Assembly (NCBI GenBank): GCA_024235995.1
Contig: JACKLI010000002.1
Coordinates: 62,001-126,000, forward strand
Reading direction: 5' to 3'
Length of the DNA stretch: 64,000 nucleotides
From: Burkholderiaceae bacterium
GTDB lineage: Bacteria > Pseudomonadota > Gammaproteobacteria > Burkholderiales > Burkholderiaceae_C
In this document: positions 17,761 through 26,619 of the stretch, in pieces
Numbering within the stretch: position 1 is the first letter of the stretch
How the letters are laid out: each line of letters starts with the position of its first letter
The notes under the pieces: model-generated
What the model saw: only the letters and a program-made list of their open reading frames with translations
What the model was told of the DNA's origin: nothing
Databases searched by the model: none
Program-made: the position numbers and the translations under genes

Positions 17761-18735
17761 ATGAAGCACCATCACCTTCTTGCGCGCTTGCTGACCCTGC
17801 TTTTGGCAGTGTTCCTGGTGGGCGCCTTCAGCTTCGACGCCGAGGCCAAGCGCCTGGGCGGCGGCAAGTCCTTCGGTCGCCAGTCCGGCAACGTCACCCA
17901 GCGCCAAGCCACGCCGCCCGCCGCGCCCAGCCAGGCCACCAACCCGGCCAACGCCGCGGGTGCCGGGGCCGCCGGCGCGGCCGCGCGCAAGCCCTGGGCG
18001 GGCATGCTGGGCGGCCTGGCCGCCGGTCTGGGCCTGGCCTGGCTGGCCCACTCGCTGGGCCTGGGCGCCGGGTTCGGCAACATCCTGCTGATCGGCCTGC
18101 TGGTGCTGGCCGCCATGGCGGTCATCGGCATGCTGCGGCGCGGGCGCCAGGGCGGCGCGGGGCCACGTCCCATGGCCTACCAGGGCGCCGGCGCGGCCGA
18201 CCCGGTCAGCCCGCCGCAGTACAACCCCACCAAGGTCGGCAACGACGCCTCGGCCCGCCCGTGGGACGTGCAGGGCGCCGCACTGGGCGGCGGCGCGGCC
18301 GGCGGCTCCATGATCGGCTCGGCGCTCAAGGGCTCGCAAGGCTGGGGCATTCCGGCCGACTTCGACGTCGCCGGCTTCACCGAGGCCGCCAAGCGCAACT
18401 TCATGGCGCTGCAGCAGGCCTGGGACCACTCCGACATTCCCACCCTGCGCGCCATGATGACCGACGAGATGCTGGCCGAAATCCAGAGCCAGCTGGCCGA
18501 GCGCGAGCGCACCGCCCCCGGCCAGGCCAACACCACCGAGGTGGCCATGCTGGAGGCCCAGCTGCTGGGCATCGAGGAGCAGGGCGACGTGTACATGGCC
18601 AGCGTCGAGTTCAGCGGCATGATCCGCGAGGACGCATCCTCCGGCCTCAACCCCTTCCGCGAGGTCTGGAACATGACCAAGCCCAGGAGCGGGCGCGGCG
18701 GCTGGCTGGTGGCCGGGGTGCAGGCCCTGCAATGA
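17761..18735 (+). CDS. Tim44-like domain protein
   Basis: A 324-residue exported or membrane-anchored protein. Residues 1-30 form a signal sequence or anchor (LLTLLLAVFLVGAFSFDAEA), followed by a low-complexity Ala/Gly/Pro region with KRLGGGKSFGRQSG, two hydrophobic helices at about 80-125, and a C-terminal Tim44-like domain from about residue 195 (FDVAGFTEAAKRNFMALQQA). Bacterial members are of unknown function. A ribosome site (GGGAGA) precedes the ATG. The position between ubiE and ubiJ is common in this order, but no role in quinone synthesis is proven. Confidence 0.85.
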   Translation: MKHHHLLARLLTLLLAVFLVGAFSFDAEAKRLGGGKSFGRQSGNVTQRQATPPAAPSQATNPANAAGAGAAGAAARKPWAGMLGGLAAGLGLAWLAHSLGLGAGFGNILLIGLLVLAAMAVIGMLRRGRQGGAGPRPMAYQGAGAADPVSPPQYNPTKVGNDASARPWDVQGAALGGGAAGGSMIGSALKGSQGWGIPADFDVAGFTEAAKRNFMALQQAWDHSDIPTLRAMMTDEMLAEIQSQLAERERTAPGQANTTEVAMLEAQLLGIEEQGDVYMASVEFSGMIREDASSGLNPFREVWNMTKPRSGRGGWLVAGVQALQ

Positions 18736-18756
18736 CGCGGCCCACGACTTGAACGG

Positions 18757-18785
18757 CGGCGCCTTTCGGGGCGCCGTTTTTTTTT
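18757..18785 (+). terminator. Intrinsic terminator after the Tim44-like gene
   Basis: A 7-bp GC stem (CGGCGCC at 18757-18763 pairing with GGCGCCG at 18770-18776) is followed by nine Ts. It should separate the ubiE side from ubiJ-ubiB, and an AT-rich stretch just before ubiJ (CAATAAT near 18800) may restart transcription. Confidence 0.8.
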
Positions 18786-18815
18786 GGTCCATTCGTCATC
18801 AATAATCGGGACATC

Positions 18816-19349
18816 ATGAATGCGCCGTCTCCTTTTTCCTTTCTCACCGAGGGCCTGGCCCGGCTCGGCGCGGGCCTGAAGGCTCCCGACTGGCTGGTCG
18901 ACGAGCTGCAGCACCGCCTGGTGCTGTTTCTCAACCACGTGCTGATGCAGGAGCCCGAGGCCCAGGCGCGGCTGGCGCGCCAGAGCGGGCGCGTGGTCAA
19001 GCTGCAGTGGGGGGCGTTCTCGATGCAGCTGGCGGCCACGCCGGCCGGCCTGTGCGAGCGCGCGCCGGTGGCCGAGGCCGACCTGCTCTTGACCGTGACC
19101 GACGGCTCGCCGCTGGATTTGCTGAAGGACACGCTGCGCGGCGAGCGGCCCGGCGTGCGCATCGAGGGCGACGTTCAGTTTGCCGCCGAGGTGAGCTGGC
19201 TGGTCGACAACGTGCGCTGGGACGCCGAGGAAGACCTGGCCCGCCTGATCGGCGACGCGCCGGCCCACACCCTGGCCGGGGGCGGGCGCGCCATCGCGCA
19301 GGCCCTGCGCCAGCTGGCCAGCCGGCTGCCGGGCGTGGGCAAGGCGTGA
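18816..19349 (+). CDS. ubiJ: Ubiquinone biosynthesis accessory factor UbiJ (SCP2 domain)
   Basis: A 177-residue protein with an SCP2-type lipid-binding fold that helps the soluble Ubi complex handle hydrophobic quinone intermediates. Recognisable parts are LNHVLMQEPEAQARLARQSG, the stretch VTDGSPLDLLKDTLRGE and the C-terminal helix region SWLVDNVRWDAEEDLARLIG. Its stop overlaps the ubiB start (TGATG), so the two are translationally coupled, the usual arrangement for this pair. Confidence 0.9.
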   Translation: MNAPSPFSFLTEGLARLGAGLKAPDWLVDELQHRLVLFLNHVLMQEPEAQARLARQSGRVVKLQWGAFSMQLAATPAGLCERAPVAEADLLLTVTDGSPLDLLKDTLRGERPGVRIEGDVQFAAEVSWLVDNVRWDAEEDLARLIGDAPAHTLAGGGRAIAQALRQLASRLPGVGKA

Positions 19350-20914
19350 TGCGCCTGGTGCGCGCCATCACCATCGTCTGGGTGGCCCTGCGCCATGGCC
19401 TGGACGAGCTGGTGCTGACCAGTTTTCAGCATCCCGGCCTGCGGCTGCTGGGGCGCATCGCCCGCATCGGGCGCGACCTGTCGGCCCCGCGCGGCCAGCG
19501 CCTGCGCGAGGCGCTGGAGCAGCTGGGCCCCATCTTCGTCAAGTTCGGCCAGGTGTTGTCCACCCGGCGCGACCTGCTGCCGCTGGACATTGCCGACGAG
19601 CTGGCGCTGCTGCAGGACCGCGTGCCGCCCTTTCCGGCCGAGGTGGCCATTGCCACCATCGAGCGGGCGTTCCGTAGGCCGGTGGGCGAGCTGTTCACGC
19701 ATTTCGAGCGCGAGCCGGTGGCCAGCGCGTCCATTGCGCAGGTGCACTTCGCCACGCTGGTCGACGGGCAGGGCCGCGAGCGCGAGGTGGCCGTCAAGGT
19801 GCTGCGCCCGGGCATGCTCAAGGTGATCGAGCAGGACCTGCAGCTGATCCGCATGATGGCCGGCTGGATCGAGCGCCTGTCCGCCGACGGCAAGCGCCTG
19901 AAGCCGCGCGAGGTGGTGGGCGAGTTCGACAAATACCTGCACGACGAGCTGGACCTGGTGCGCGAGGCCGCCAGCGCCGCGCAGCTGCGGCGCAACATGG
20001 CCGGGCTGAACCTGGTGCTGATCCCCGAGATGTTCTGGGAGCTGTGCCGCTCCGACGTGATCGTGATGGAGCGCATGAGCGGCATCCCGATCGGCCAGGT
20101 CGAGCGCCTGCGCGCCGCGGGCGTGGACATCCCGCAGCTGGCGCGCGACGGCGTGACCATCTTCTTCACCCAGGTGTTTCGCGACGGTTTTTTCCATGCC
20201 GACATGCACCCGGGCAACATCATGGTCAGCGTCGATCCCGCCACCTTCGGGCGCTACATCTCGCTGGACTTCGGCATCGTCGGCACGCTCACCGAGTACG
20301 ACAAGGAATACCTGGCGCAGAACTTCACCGCCTTCTTCCGGCGCGACTACAAGCGCGTGGCCGAGCTGCACGTGGAAAGCGGCTGGGTGCCGCCCGGCAC
20401 GCGCATCGACGAGCTGGAATCGGCCATCCGCAGCGTGTGCGAGCCTTACTTCGACCGCCCGCTCAAGGACATCTCGCTGGGCATGGTGCTGATGCGGCTG
20501 TTCCAGACCTCGCGGCGCTTTCACGTCGAGATCCAGCCGCAGCTGGTGCTGCTGCAGAAGACGCTGCTGAACATCGAGGGTCTGGGCCGCGAACTGGACC
20601 CCGAGCTGGACCTGTGGAGTACGGCCAAGCCCTTCCTGGAGAAGTGGATGCTCGAGCAGGTGGGCCCCAAGCGCCTGTGGCGCGAGCTGCGCGAGCAGGC
20701 GCCGTACTACGCGCGCATGCTGCCCGACCTGCCGCGCCTGCTGCACGAATACCTGCGCCAGAACACCCGCCAGCCCCACGACGCCGAGCTGCGCCTGCTG
20801 CTGGCCGAGCAGCGGCGCACCAACCGCCTGCTGCAGGCGCTGCTGTACGGCGCCATCGGCTTCGTGCTGGGGCTGATCGTGATGCAGATCCTGGTGCGGG
20901 TGCTGCTTTTTTAA
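19349..20914 (+). CDS. ubiB: Ubiquinone biosynthesis regulatory protein kinase-like UbiB
   Basis: Atypical kinase/ATPase of the ABC1/ADCK family needed for ubiquinone synthesis. The 521-residue product has the KxGQ motif (FVKFGQVLSTRRDLLP), SIAQVH with the alanine/valine-rich nucleotide loop, AVKVLRPG, the catalytic HADMHPGNIMV and the metal-binding DFGIVG. Two C-terminal transmembrane helices (LLYGAIGFVLGLIVMQILV) anchor it in the inner membrane. It overlaps ubiJ by 1 bp. Confidence 0.95.
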   Translation: MRLVRAITIVWVALRHGLDELVLTSFQHPGLRLLGRIARIGRDLSAPRGQRLREALEQLGPIFVKFGQVLSTRRDLLPLDIADELALLQDRVPPFPAEVAIATIERAFRRPVGELFTHFEREPVASASIAQVHFATLVDGQGREREVAVKVLRPGMLKVIEQDLQLIRMMAGWIERLSADGKRLKPREVVGEFDKYLHDELDLVREAASAAQLRRNMAGLNLVLIPEMFWELCRSDVIVMERMSGIPIGQVERLRAAGVDIPQLARDGVTIFFTQVFRDGFFHADMHPGNIMVSVDPATFGRYISLDFGIVGTLTEYDKEYLAQNFTAFFRRDYKRVAELHVESGWVPPGTRIDELESAIRSVCEPYFDRPLKDISLGMVLMRLFQTSRRFHVEIQPQLVLLQKTLLNIEGLGRELDPELDLWSTAKPFLEKWMLEQVGPKRLWRELREQAPYYARMLPDLPRLLHEYLRQNTRQPHDAELRLLLAEQRRTNRLLQALLYGAIGFVLGLIVMQILVRVLLF

Positions 20915-20921
20915 GAAAAAA

Positions 20922-20968
20922 CAGGCTGCAGACAGCACCGGATCTGCGCGAGCAGCTATCAAAAGAAG
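20922..20968. repeat. Dispersed AGCTATCAAAA-type intergenic repeat
   Basis: Between ubiB and the symporter gene: ACAGGCTGCAGACAGCACCG followed by GATCTGCGCGAGCAGCTATC and AAAAGAAG. This is the same family as the other ATAGCT/AGCTAT repeats but in the opposite orientation. Confidence 0.55.
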
Positions 20969-21034
20969 AGTCGTCAAAAACAGCGACAATCGCGCGTCCG
21001 CGCTGACCCCCGTTCCTTGGCCTGGAGACAACGC

Positions 21035-22483
21035 ATGCTGGTGAGCTTCATCGTCCTGTACCTGCTGGCGTCCATCGCCATCGGCCTGCTGGCCGCGCGG
21101 CGGGTGCACAACACGGCCGACTACGCGGTGGCCGGGCGCACGCTGCCGCTGGCCGTCGTCATCGCCACCACCTTCGCCACCTGGTTCGGCGCCGAGACGG
21201 TGCTGGGCGCGCCGGCGCGCTTCGTCAAGGAGGGGCTGGGCGGCACGGTGGAAGACCCGTTCGGCGCCGGGCTGTGCCTGGTGCTGGTGGGCGTGTTCTT
21301 CGCGCGCAAGCTGTACGCGATGGACATCATCACCATCGGCGACTACTACCGCCGGCGCTTCGGCCGCACGGTCGAGGTGCTGTGCTCGGCCATCATCATC
21401 TTCAGCTACCTGGGCTGGGTGGGCGCGCAGGTGACGGCGCTGGGCCTGGTGTTCAACCTGCTGAGCAGCGGCGCCATCCCGCTGGCCTGGGGCATGGTCA
21501 TCGGCACCCTGATCGTGCTGGTCTACACGCTGTACGGCGGCATGTGGTCGGTGGCGCTGACCGACTTCGTGCAGATGATCGTCATCACCGTCGGCCTGGT
21601 GCTGATCGCCTGGTACGCGGGCGAGCTGGCGGGCGGCGCCGGCAAGGTGATCGACTACGCCGCGCGCGAGGGCAAGTTCCAGTTCTTTCCCACCGGCGGC
21701 GTCAAGAAGTGGACCTTCTTCTTGGCCGCCGCCATAACCATGATGCTGGGCTCCATCCCGCAGCAGGACGTGTTCCAGCGCGTGATGTCCTCCAACAGCG
21801 CCCGGACGGCGCGCCGCGGCCCGGTGATCGGCGGGCTGCTGTACATCGCGTTTGCCTTCGTGCCCATGTTCGTGGTCATCGCCGCGCTGCTGGTTATGCC
21901 CGGCACCGCCGGCCTGCTGGCCGACGACCCGCAGAAGGTGCTGCCCACCCTGGTGATGCAGCACATGCCGGTGGCGCTGCAGGTGGCGTTCTTCGGCGCG
22001 CTGCTGTCGGCCATCATGTCCACCGCCTCGGCCACCCTGCTGGCGCCCTCGACCACCTTCGTCGAGAACATCCTGCGCAATCTCAAGCCCGGCATGAGCG
22101 ACGCCCAGACGCTCAAGGCCATGCGCATCAGCGTGCTGGTGTTCACCGTCTGCGTGCTGATCTACTCGATCACCATGGAAGGCTCGTCGATCTACGAGCT
22201 GGTGTCGGGGGCCTACCAGCTGCCGCTGGTCGGCGCCTTCGTGCCGCTGGCCTTCGGCGTCTACTGGAAGCGCGCCACCACCCAGGGCGCGCTGCTGGCC
22301 ATGGCGCTGGGCATCGGCGTGTGGCTGCTGTTCGTCGCCAGCCCCATGCTGAACGAGGCCTTTCCGCAGCAGCTGGCCGGCGTGCTGGCCGCGCTGGCGG
22401 GCATGGTGGCCGGCTCGCTGGCGCCGCAGTGGCTGCCCGACCACAAGGGCCACGTCCACCACTACGCCGCCAGCGCGGGGTGA
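21035..22483 (+). CDS. Sodium:solute symporter (SSS family)
   Basis: A 482-residue membrane protein with about 13 predicted helices, belonging to the SSS family (PutP, PanF, SglT relatives). Landmarks are the early ADYAVAGRTLPL, TWFGAETVLGAPA, IGDYYRRRFGRTVE and the SAIMSTASATLLAPST segment, which is the sodium-site helix region. The substrate cannot be assigned. The ATG at 21035 has a GGAGA ribosome site; an in-frame TTG six codons upstream is rejected. It is preceded by a dispersed repeat and stands alone. Confidence 0.88.
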   Translation: MLVSFIVLYLLASIAIGLLAARRVHNTADYAVAGRTLPLAVVIATTFATWFGAETVLGAPARFVKEGLGGTVEDPFGAGLCLVLVGVFFARKLYAMDIITIGDYYRRRFGRTVEVLCSAIIIFSYLGWVGAQVTALGLVFNLLSSGAIPLAWGMVIGTLIVLVYTLYGGMWSVALTDFVQMIVITVGLVLIAWYAGELAGGAGKVIDYAAREGKFQFFPTGGVKKWTFFLAAAITMMLGSIPQQDVFQRVMSSNSARTARRGPVIGGLLYIAFAFVPMFVVIAALLVMPGTAGLLADDPQKVLPTLVMQHMPVALQVAFFGALLSAIMSTASATLLAPSTTFVENILRNLKPGMSDAQTLKAMRISVLVFTVCVLIYSITMEGSSIYELVSGAYQLPLVGAFVPLAFGVYWKRATTQGALLAMALGIGVWLLFVASPMLNEAFPQQLAGVLAALAGMVAGSLAPQWLPDHKGHVHHYAASAG

Positions 22484-22523
22484 GGGCGTATCCGGCCGGG
22501 CCGTGCATGCATGGGACGCGGCC

Positions 22524-22529
22524 TATAAT
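22524..22529 (+). promoter_or_regulatory. -10 box (TATAAT) for the FmdB-like/DUF502/aspS group
   Basis: A perfect TATAAT lies 35 bp before the FmdB-like gene and just after the symporter stop. The next genes are closely spaced, so this may be the promoter of the group that includes aspS. No clear -35 is seen. Confidence 0.55.
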
Positions 22530-22564
22530 TTAAGGTTTTTCGTCCGACTGAAAGTCGTGTCGTC

Positions 22565-22909
22565 ATGCCCATTTATGCGTACAAGTGCACCGCCTGCGGC
22601 TTTGCCAAGGACGTGCTGCAAAAACTCTCCGATGCCCCGCTGACGGTCTGCCCCTCCTGCGGCCAGCCGCGCTTTGCCAAGCAGGTGACGGCGGCCAGCT
22701 TTCAGCTCAAGGGCTCGGGCTGGTACGTGACCGACTTCCGCAACGAGGGCAGCGCGCCGGCCGCCGACGGCAAGGCGGCTGGCAACGAGGGCGGCACGGG
22801 CGCGGCCCCTGCGCCGGCGGCCGAGGCTCCCGCGGTGGCGGCGCCATCGCCCGCCCCGGCACCGGCCCCCGCGCCCGCCCCGGCGGCCGGCGGCTCGGCC
22901 ACCACCTGA
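22565..22909 (+). CDS. FmdB family zinc-ribbon protein
   Basis: A 114-residue protein opening MPIYAYKCTACGFAKDVLQK. Two CxxC pairs (Cys8/Cys11 and Cys29/Cys32) make a zinc ribbon of the FmdB/CxxC_CXXC_SSSS class. The C-terminal third is an Ala/Pro repeat tail of no clear function. FmdB was named from a formamide-responsive regulator; the role in most bacteria is unknown. In betaproteobacteria it often precedes a DUF502 gene and aspS, as here. Confidence 0.85.
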   Translation: MPIYAYKCTACGFAKDVLQKLSDAPLTVCPSCGQPRFAKQVTAASFQLKGSGWYVTDFRNEGSAPAADGKAAGNEGGTGAAPAPAAEAPAVAAPSPAPAPAPAPAPAAGGSATT

Positions 22910-22927
22910 CACCCGCGCCGCCCGTCC

Positions 22928-23611
22928 ATGATGTCCCGCCTGCGGCAATACTTCATCACCGGCCTGTTGGTGTGGTTGCCCATGAGCGTCACCGTGTGGG
23001 TGCTGCTGTGGCTGGTGGGCCTGCTCGACGGCGTGTTTCGCGGCGTGCTGACGGCCTTCGAGACCATGGTGCCGCCGCTGCAGCCGCTGGCCACTCAGCT
23101 GCGCCACGTGCCCGGCCTGGGCGTGATCCTGGTGGCCATCGTCATCGTCGCCACGGGCCTGTTCGTGGCCAACATGTTCGGCCAGTGGGCGGTGCGCCAG
23201 TGGGACCGGCTGATGGCGCGCATTCCGGTGGTGCGCAGCATCTACACCAGCGTCAAGCAGGTGTCGGACACGCTGTTTTCCGGCTCGGGCCACGCGTTTT
23301 CCAAGGCGCTGCTGATCCAGTACCCGCGCCATGGCGCCTGGACCATCGCCTTTCTCACCGGCCAGCCCAGCGGCGAGGTGGCGGCCCACCTGGGCGAAGG
23401 CCACCTGAGCGTGTACGTGCCCACCACGCCCAACCCGACCTCGGGTTTTTTCCTGATCGTGCCGCGCGCCGACGTGGTGGAGCTTGCCATGAGCGTGGAC
23501 GAGGCGCTCAAGTACGTCATCTCCATGGGCGTGGTCGCGCCGCCGCCGGCGCGCGTGCCGCTGTCGCCGCCGGTGCTTCCCGAGCGCGCGGCGGCGCACC
23601 CCGATCCCTGA
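22928..23611 (+). CDS. DUF502 membrane protein
   Basis: A 227-residue protein with two N-terminal transmembrane helices (ITGLLVWLPMSVTVWVLLWL and GLGVILVAIVIVATGLFVA) followed by a cytosolic domain. The run RIPVVRSIYTSVKQVSDTLF is the DUF502 signature, and PTTPNPTSGFFLIVPR is another conserved block. Function unknown. The start may be ATG at 22928 or the next ATG at 22931. The gap to the FmdB-like gene is 18 bp and to aspS 30 bp, so the three are probably cotranscribed. Confidence 0.85.
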   Translation: MMSRLRQYFITGLLVWLPMSVTVWVLLWLVGLLDGVFRGVLTAFETMVPPLQPLATQLRHVPGLGVILVAIVIVATGLFVANMFGQWAVRQWDRLMARIPVVRSIYTSVKQVSDTLFSGSGHAFSKALLIQYPRHGAWTIAFLTGQPSGEVAAHLGEGHLSVYVPTTPNPTSGFFLIVPRADVVELAMSVDEALKYVISMGVVAPPPARVPLSPPVLPERAAAHPDP

Positions 23612-23641
23612 TTCACCGACCGTCCGAAAGTCTCCCTGCCC

Positions 23642-25435
23642 ATGTCCATGCGTAGCCATTACTGCGGTCTCGTGACCGAAGCCCTGCTGGGCCAAACCGT
23701 CAGCCTGTGCGGCTGGGTCAACCGCCGGCGCGACCACGGCGGTGTCATCTTCATCGACCTGCGCGACCGCGAGGGCTACGTGCAGGTGGTGTGCGACCCC
23801 GACCGCCCCGAGATGTTCAAGGTGGCCGAGGACATTCGCAACGAGTTCTGCGTGCGCGTGGTGGGCCTGGTGTGCGCGCGCCCGGCGGGCACCGTCAACG
23901 AGCAGCTCAAGAGCGGCCAGATCGAGGTGCTGTGCCAGGAGCTGACGGTGCTCAACGCCTCGGTCACGCCGCCGTTTCCGCTGGACGACGACAACCTGTC
24001 GGAGACCACGCGCCTGACGCACCGCGTGATGGACCTGCGCCGCCCGGCCATGCAGCGCAACATGATGCTGCGCTACAAGACGGCGATCCAGGTGCGCAAC
24101 TTCCTCGACCAGCAGGGTTTCGTCGACATCGAGACCCCCATGCTGGGCAAGAGCACGCCCGAGGGCGCGCGCGACTACCTGGTGCCCAGCCGCGTACACG
24201 ACGGCCAGTTCTACGCGTTGCCCCAGTCGCCCCAGCTGTACAAGCAGATGCTGATGGTGGCGGGCTACGACCGTTACTACCAGATCACCAAGTGCTTCCG
24301 CGACGAGGACCTGCGCGCCGACCGCCAGCCCGAGTTCACGCAGATCGACTGCGAGACCTCGTTCCTGGACGAGGAGGAAATCCGCGCCATCTTCCAGCGC
24401 ATGATCAAGGAAGTGTTCCAGGCGCAGCTGGGGGTGGACCTGGGCGAGTTCCCCGTCATGGCCTACGGCGAGGCCATGCACCGCTTCGGCTCCGACAAGC
24501 CCGATTTGCGCGTCAGGCTCGAGTTCACCGAACTCACCGACGTCATGAAGGACGTGGACTTCAAGGTCTTTTCCGGCCCGGCCACCACGCCGGGCGGGCG
24601 CGTCGTGGCCCTGCGCGTGCCTGGCGGCGCGCAGATCTCGCGCGGCGAGATCGACGGCTACACCGAGTTCGTCAAGATCTACGGCGCCAAGGGCCTGGCC
24701 TGGATCAAGGTTAACGAGGTGGCCAAGGGTCGCGAGGGCTTGCAGTCGCCCATCGTCAAGAACATCCACGACGCGGCGCTGGCCGAAATCATCCGCCGCA
24801 CCGGCGCGCAGGACGGCGACGCGCTGTTCTTCGGCGCCGACAAGGCCAAGATCGTCAACGACGCCATCGGCGCGCTGCGCCTGAAGATCGGCCACAGCGA
24901 ATTCGGCAAGAAAAGCGGCCTGTTCGAGGACCGCTGGGCGCCGCTGTGGGTGGTTGACTTTCCGATGTTCGAGCACGACGAGGAAGACGACCGCTGGGTG
25001 GCCGTGCACCACCCTTTCACTTCCCCCAAGGACGGCCACGAGAACCTGATGGACACCGACCCTGGCAAATGCATCGCCAAGGCCTACGACATGGTGCTCA
25101 ACGGCTGGGAGCTGGGTGGCGGCTCGGTGCGCATCCACCGCGCCGAGGTGCAGAGCAAGGTGTTTGCCGCGCTCAAGATCGGCCCCGAGGACGCGCGTGC
25201 CAAGTTCGGCTACCTGCTCGATGCGCTGCAGTACGGCGCGCCCCCGCATGGCGGCCTGGCCTTCGGCCTGGACCGGCTGATCACCCTGATGACCGGCGCC
25301 GAATCCATCCGCGACGTGATCGCCTTCCCCAAGACCCAGCGCGCGCAGGACCTGCTGACGCAGGCGCCTTCGCCCGTGGACGAAAAGCAGCTGCGCGAGC
25401 TGCACATCCGGCTGCGCAACCCCGCCGCGGCGTAG
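23642..25435 (+). CDS. aspS: Aspartyl-tRNA synthetase, probably non-discriminating (Asp/Asn)
   Basis: A 597-residue class II synthetase. It has an N-terminal OB-fold anticodon domain (CGWVNRRRDHGGVIFIDLRD), motif 2 (CFRDEDLRADRQPEFTQIDC), a bacterial GAD insertion domain, and motif 3 (GLAFGLDRLITLMTG). Residue 32 is His in RRDHGG. In characterised enzymes this position is Leu in the tRNA-Asp-specific E. coli enzyme and His in the non-discriminating Pseudomonas enzyme, so this one probably also charges tRNA-Asn with Asp for later amidation by GatCAB. That specificity is an inference. Confidence 0.96.
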   Translation: MSMRSHYCGLVTEALLGQTVSLCGWVNRRRDHGGVIFIDLRDREGYVQVVCDPDRPEMFKVAEDIRNEFCVRVVGLVCARPAGTVNEQLKSGQIEVLCQELTVLNASVTPPFPLDDDNLSETTRLTHRVMDLRRPAMQRNMMLRYKTAIQVRNFLDQQGFVDIETPMLGKSTPEGARDYLVPSRVHDGQFYALPQSPQLYKQMLMVAGYDRYYQITKCFRDEDLRADRQPEFTQIDCETSFLDEEEIRAIFQRMIKEVFQAQLGVDLGEFPVMAYGEAMHRFGSDKPDLRVRLEFTELTDVMKDVDFKVFSGPATTPGGRVVALRVPGGAQISRGEIDGYTEFVKIYGAKGLAWIKVNEVAKGREGLQSPIVKNIHDAALAEIIRRTGAQDGDALFFGADKAKIVNDAIGALRLKIGHSEFGKKSGLFEDRWAPLWVVDFPMFEHDEEDDRWVAVHHPFTSPKDGHENLMDTDPGKCIAKAYDMVLNGWELGGGSVRIHRAEVQSKVFAALKIGPEDARAKFGYLLDALQYGAPPHGGLAFGLDRLITLMTGAESIRDVIAFPKTQRAQDLLTQAPSPVDEKQLRELHIRLRNPAAA

Positions 25436-25529
25436 CCGAGCCCGCGTCGCGCCCCTGGCCTTGGGGCGTGGCCGCGGTGTGGCCGGAAAGCCTCTGCTAC
25501 GATGAATTCTTTGTCAAGGAGGTCCCCTG

Positions 25530-25859
25530 ATGTCCAACCTGTCCGAGATGGCCGACACCGCCGTGGAAGCCAAGGAAGAGCTTGCCGCCAACCTGCGCCG
25601 CGTGATTTCCGACGCCGAGGATTTGCTGGCCGCCACCGCCGGTGACAGCGACAGCCGCATCACCGAGCTGCGCGCGCGCGCCAAGCAGAACCTGGCGGTG
25701 GCGCGCGAGAAGCTGGCCGACGCTGACGCCGCCCTGCGCGCGGGCGCCCGCCGCGCGATGAACGCCACCGACGACTACGTGCACGAGAACCCCTGGTCCT
25801 CCATCGGCGCCGCGGCCGCCGTCGGCATGCTGATCGGCGTGCTGCTGGGCCGTCGTTGA
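25530..25859 (+). CDS. DUF883 (ElaB/YqjD-like) protein
   Basis: A 109-residue protein with a long charged amphipathic helix and a C-terminal transmembrane segment (WSSIGAAAAVGMLIGVLLGRR). The sequence DDYVHENPW just before the helix is the DUF883 signature. E. coli YqjD and ElaB are tail-anchored, stationary-phase proteins that bind ribosomes; whether this one does is unknown. A strong ribosome site (AAGGAGG) precedes the ATG. It is first in a three-gene set equivalent to yqjD-yqjE-yqjK. Confidence 0.85.
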   Translation: MSNLSEMADTAVEAKEELAANLRRVISDAEDLLAATAGDSDSRITELRARAKQNLAVAREKLADADAALRAGARRAMNATDDYVHENPWSSIGAAAAVGMLIGVLLGRR

Positions 25860-25896
25860 GCCGGGCACGCGGACCCAAGGCTTCGGCGGGCGCGGC

Positions 25897-26271
25897 GTGA
25901 GCGCAGGCACCGAAGGCACCCTGGCGCGGGTGCGCCAGTTGCTGGCCGACGCGGTCGAGCTCGTCCAGGTGCGGCTGGAGCTGCTCAGCCTGGAGGCGCG
26001 CGAGGACATCGGCCAGCTGCTGGCGCTGGGCCTGCAGGCCGCACTGGCGGTGGTGCTGCTCAGCTTCGGCCTGATCTTCCTGGCGCTGTTTCTCACCGTC
26101 CTGCTGTGGGACAGCCAGCGCCTGCTGGCCCTGGGCATCTTCACCACCGCCTTCCTGGGCGGCGGCGCGGTGCTGGCCTTGCTGGCCTGGCAGCGCCTGC
26201 GCCGCGGGCTGCGCCTGTTCCGCTCCAGCATCCAGGAGCTGCAGGCCGACCGGGAGCGGCTGCGTTCATGA
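25897..26271 (+). CDS. YqjE-like (phage-holin superfamily III) membrane protein
   Basis: A 124-residue protein with two central transmembrane helices (about residues 46-70 and 77-101) flanked by charged helices. The name 'phage holin family' is a database label and does not imply lysis activity. It begins with GTG at 25897. Its stop overlaps the next gene (ATGA). It is part of the yqjD-E-K-like group. Confidence 0.78.
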   Translation: MSAGTEGTLARVRQLLADAVELVQVRLELLSLEAREDIGQLLALGLQAALAVVLLSFGLIFLALFLTVLLWDSQRLLALGIFTTAFLGGGAVLALLAWQRLRRGLRLFRSSIQELQADRERLRS

Positions 26272-26597
26272 CCGACGGCACCTCCCATGCCCGTGCGCGC
26301 GAGCGGGCCGCCCGGCGCGAGCACCTGCTGCTGCGCTCGGCCCAGCTGCGCGAGCAGATCGGCGCGCGCGCCCAGGTGTTGCGCCCGGCCTTTCGCGCCG
26401 TCGACCGGGTGCGTGGCGGCGCGCGGGCGGTGCGCAGCCAGCGCAGCTGGGTGCTGCTGGGCGCCGCCGCCCTGGCCGGCGCGGCGCTGGTGCGCCCGCG
26501 CCTGGTGATGGGCCTGGGCGCGCGCGCCTGGGCCGGCTGGCAGGCGTACCGGCGCGTGCAGCCCGTCGCGCGCGCGCTGCTGCGTCAGTTGATGTGA
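26268..26597 (+). CDS. YqjK-like protein
   Basis: A 109-residue, arginine- and alanine-rich basic protein with one hydrophobic segment (WVLLGAAALAGAALVRPRLV). Weak sequence signal; assigned from size, composition and its position directly after the YqjE-like gene, with which it overlaps by 4 bp (ATGA). Function unknown. Confidence 0.65.
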   Translation: MTDGTSHARARERAARREHLLLRSAQLREQIGARAQVLRPAFRAVDRVRGGARAVRSQRSWVLLGAAALAGAALVRPRLVMGLGARAWAGWQAYRRVQPVARALLRQLM

Positions 26598-26619
26598 TCC
26601 AGCGAGGGCCCGCGCCATC

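Noticed and set aside
25897..26271. A phage lysis holin
   Set aside because: The 'phage holin' label applies to the superfamily, but the gene sits in a conserved yqjD-yqjE-yqjK-like chromosomal set with no lysin nearby.
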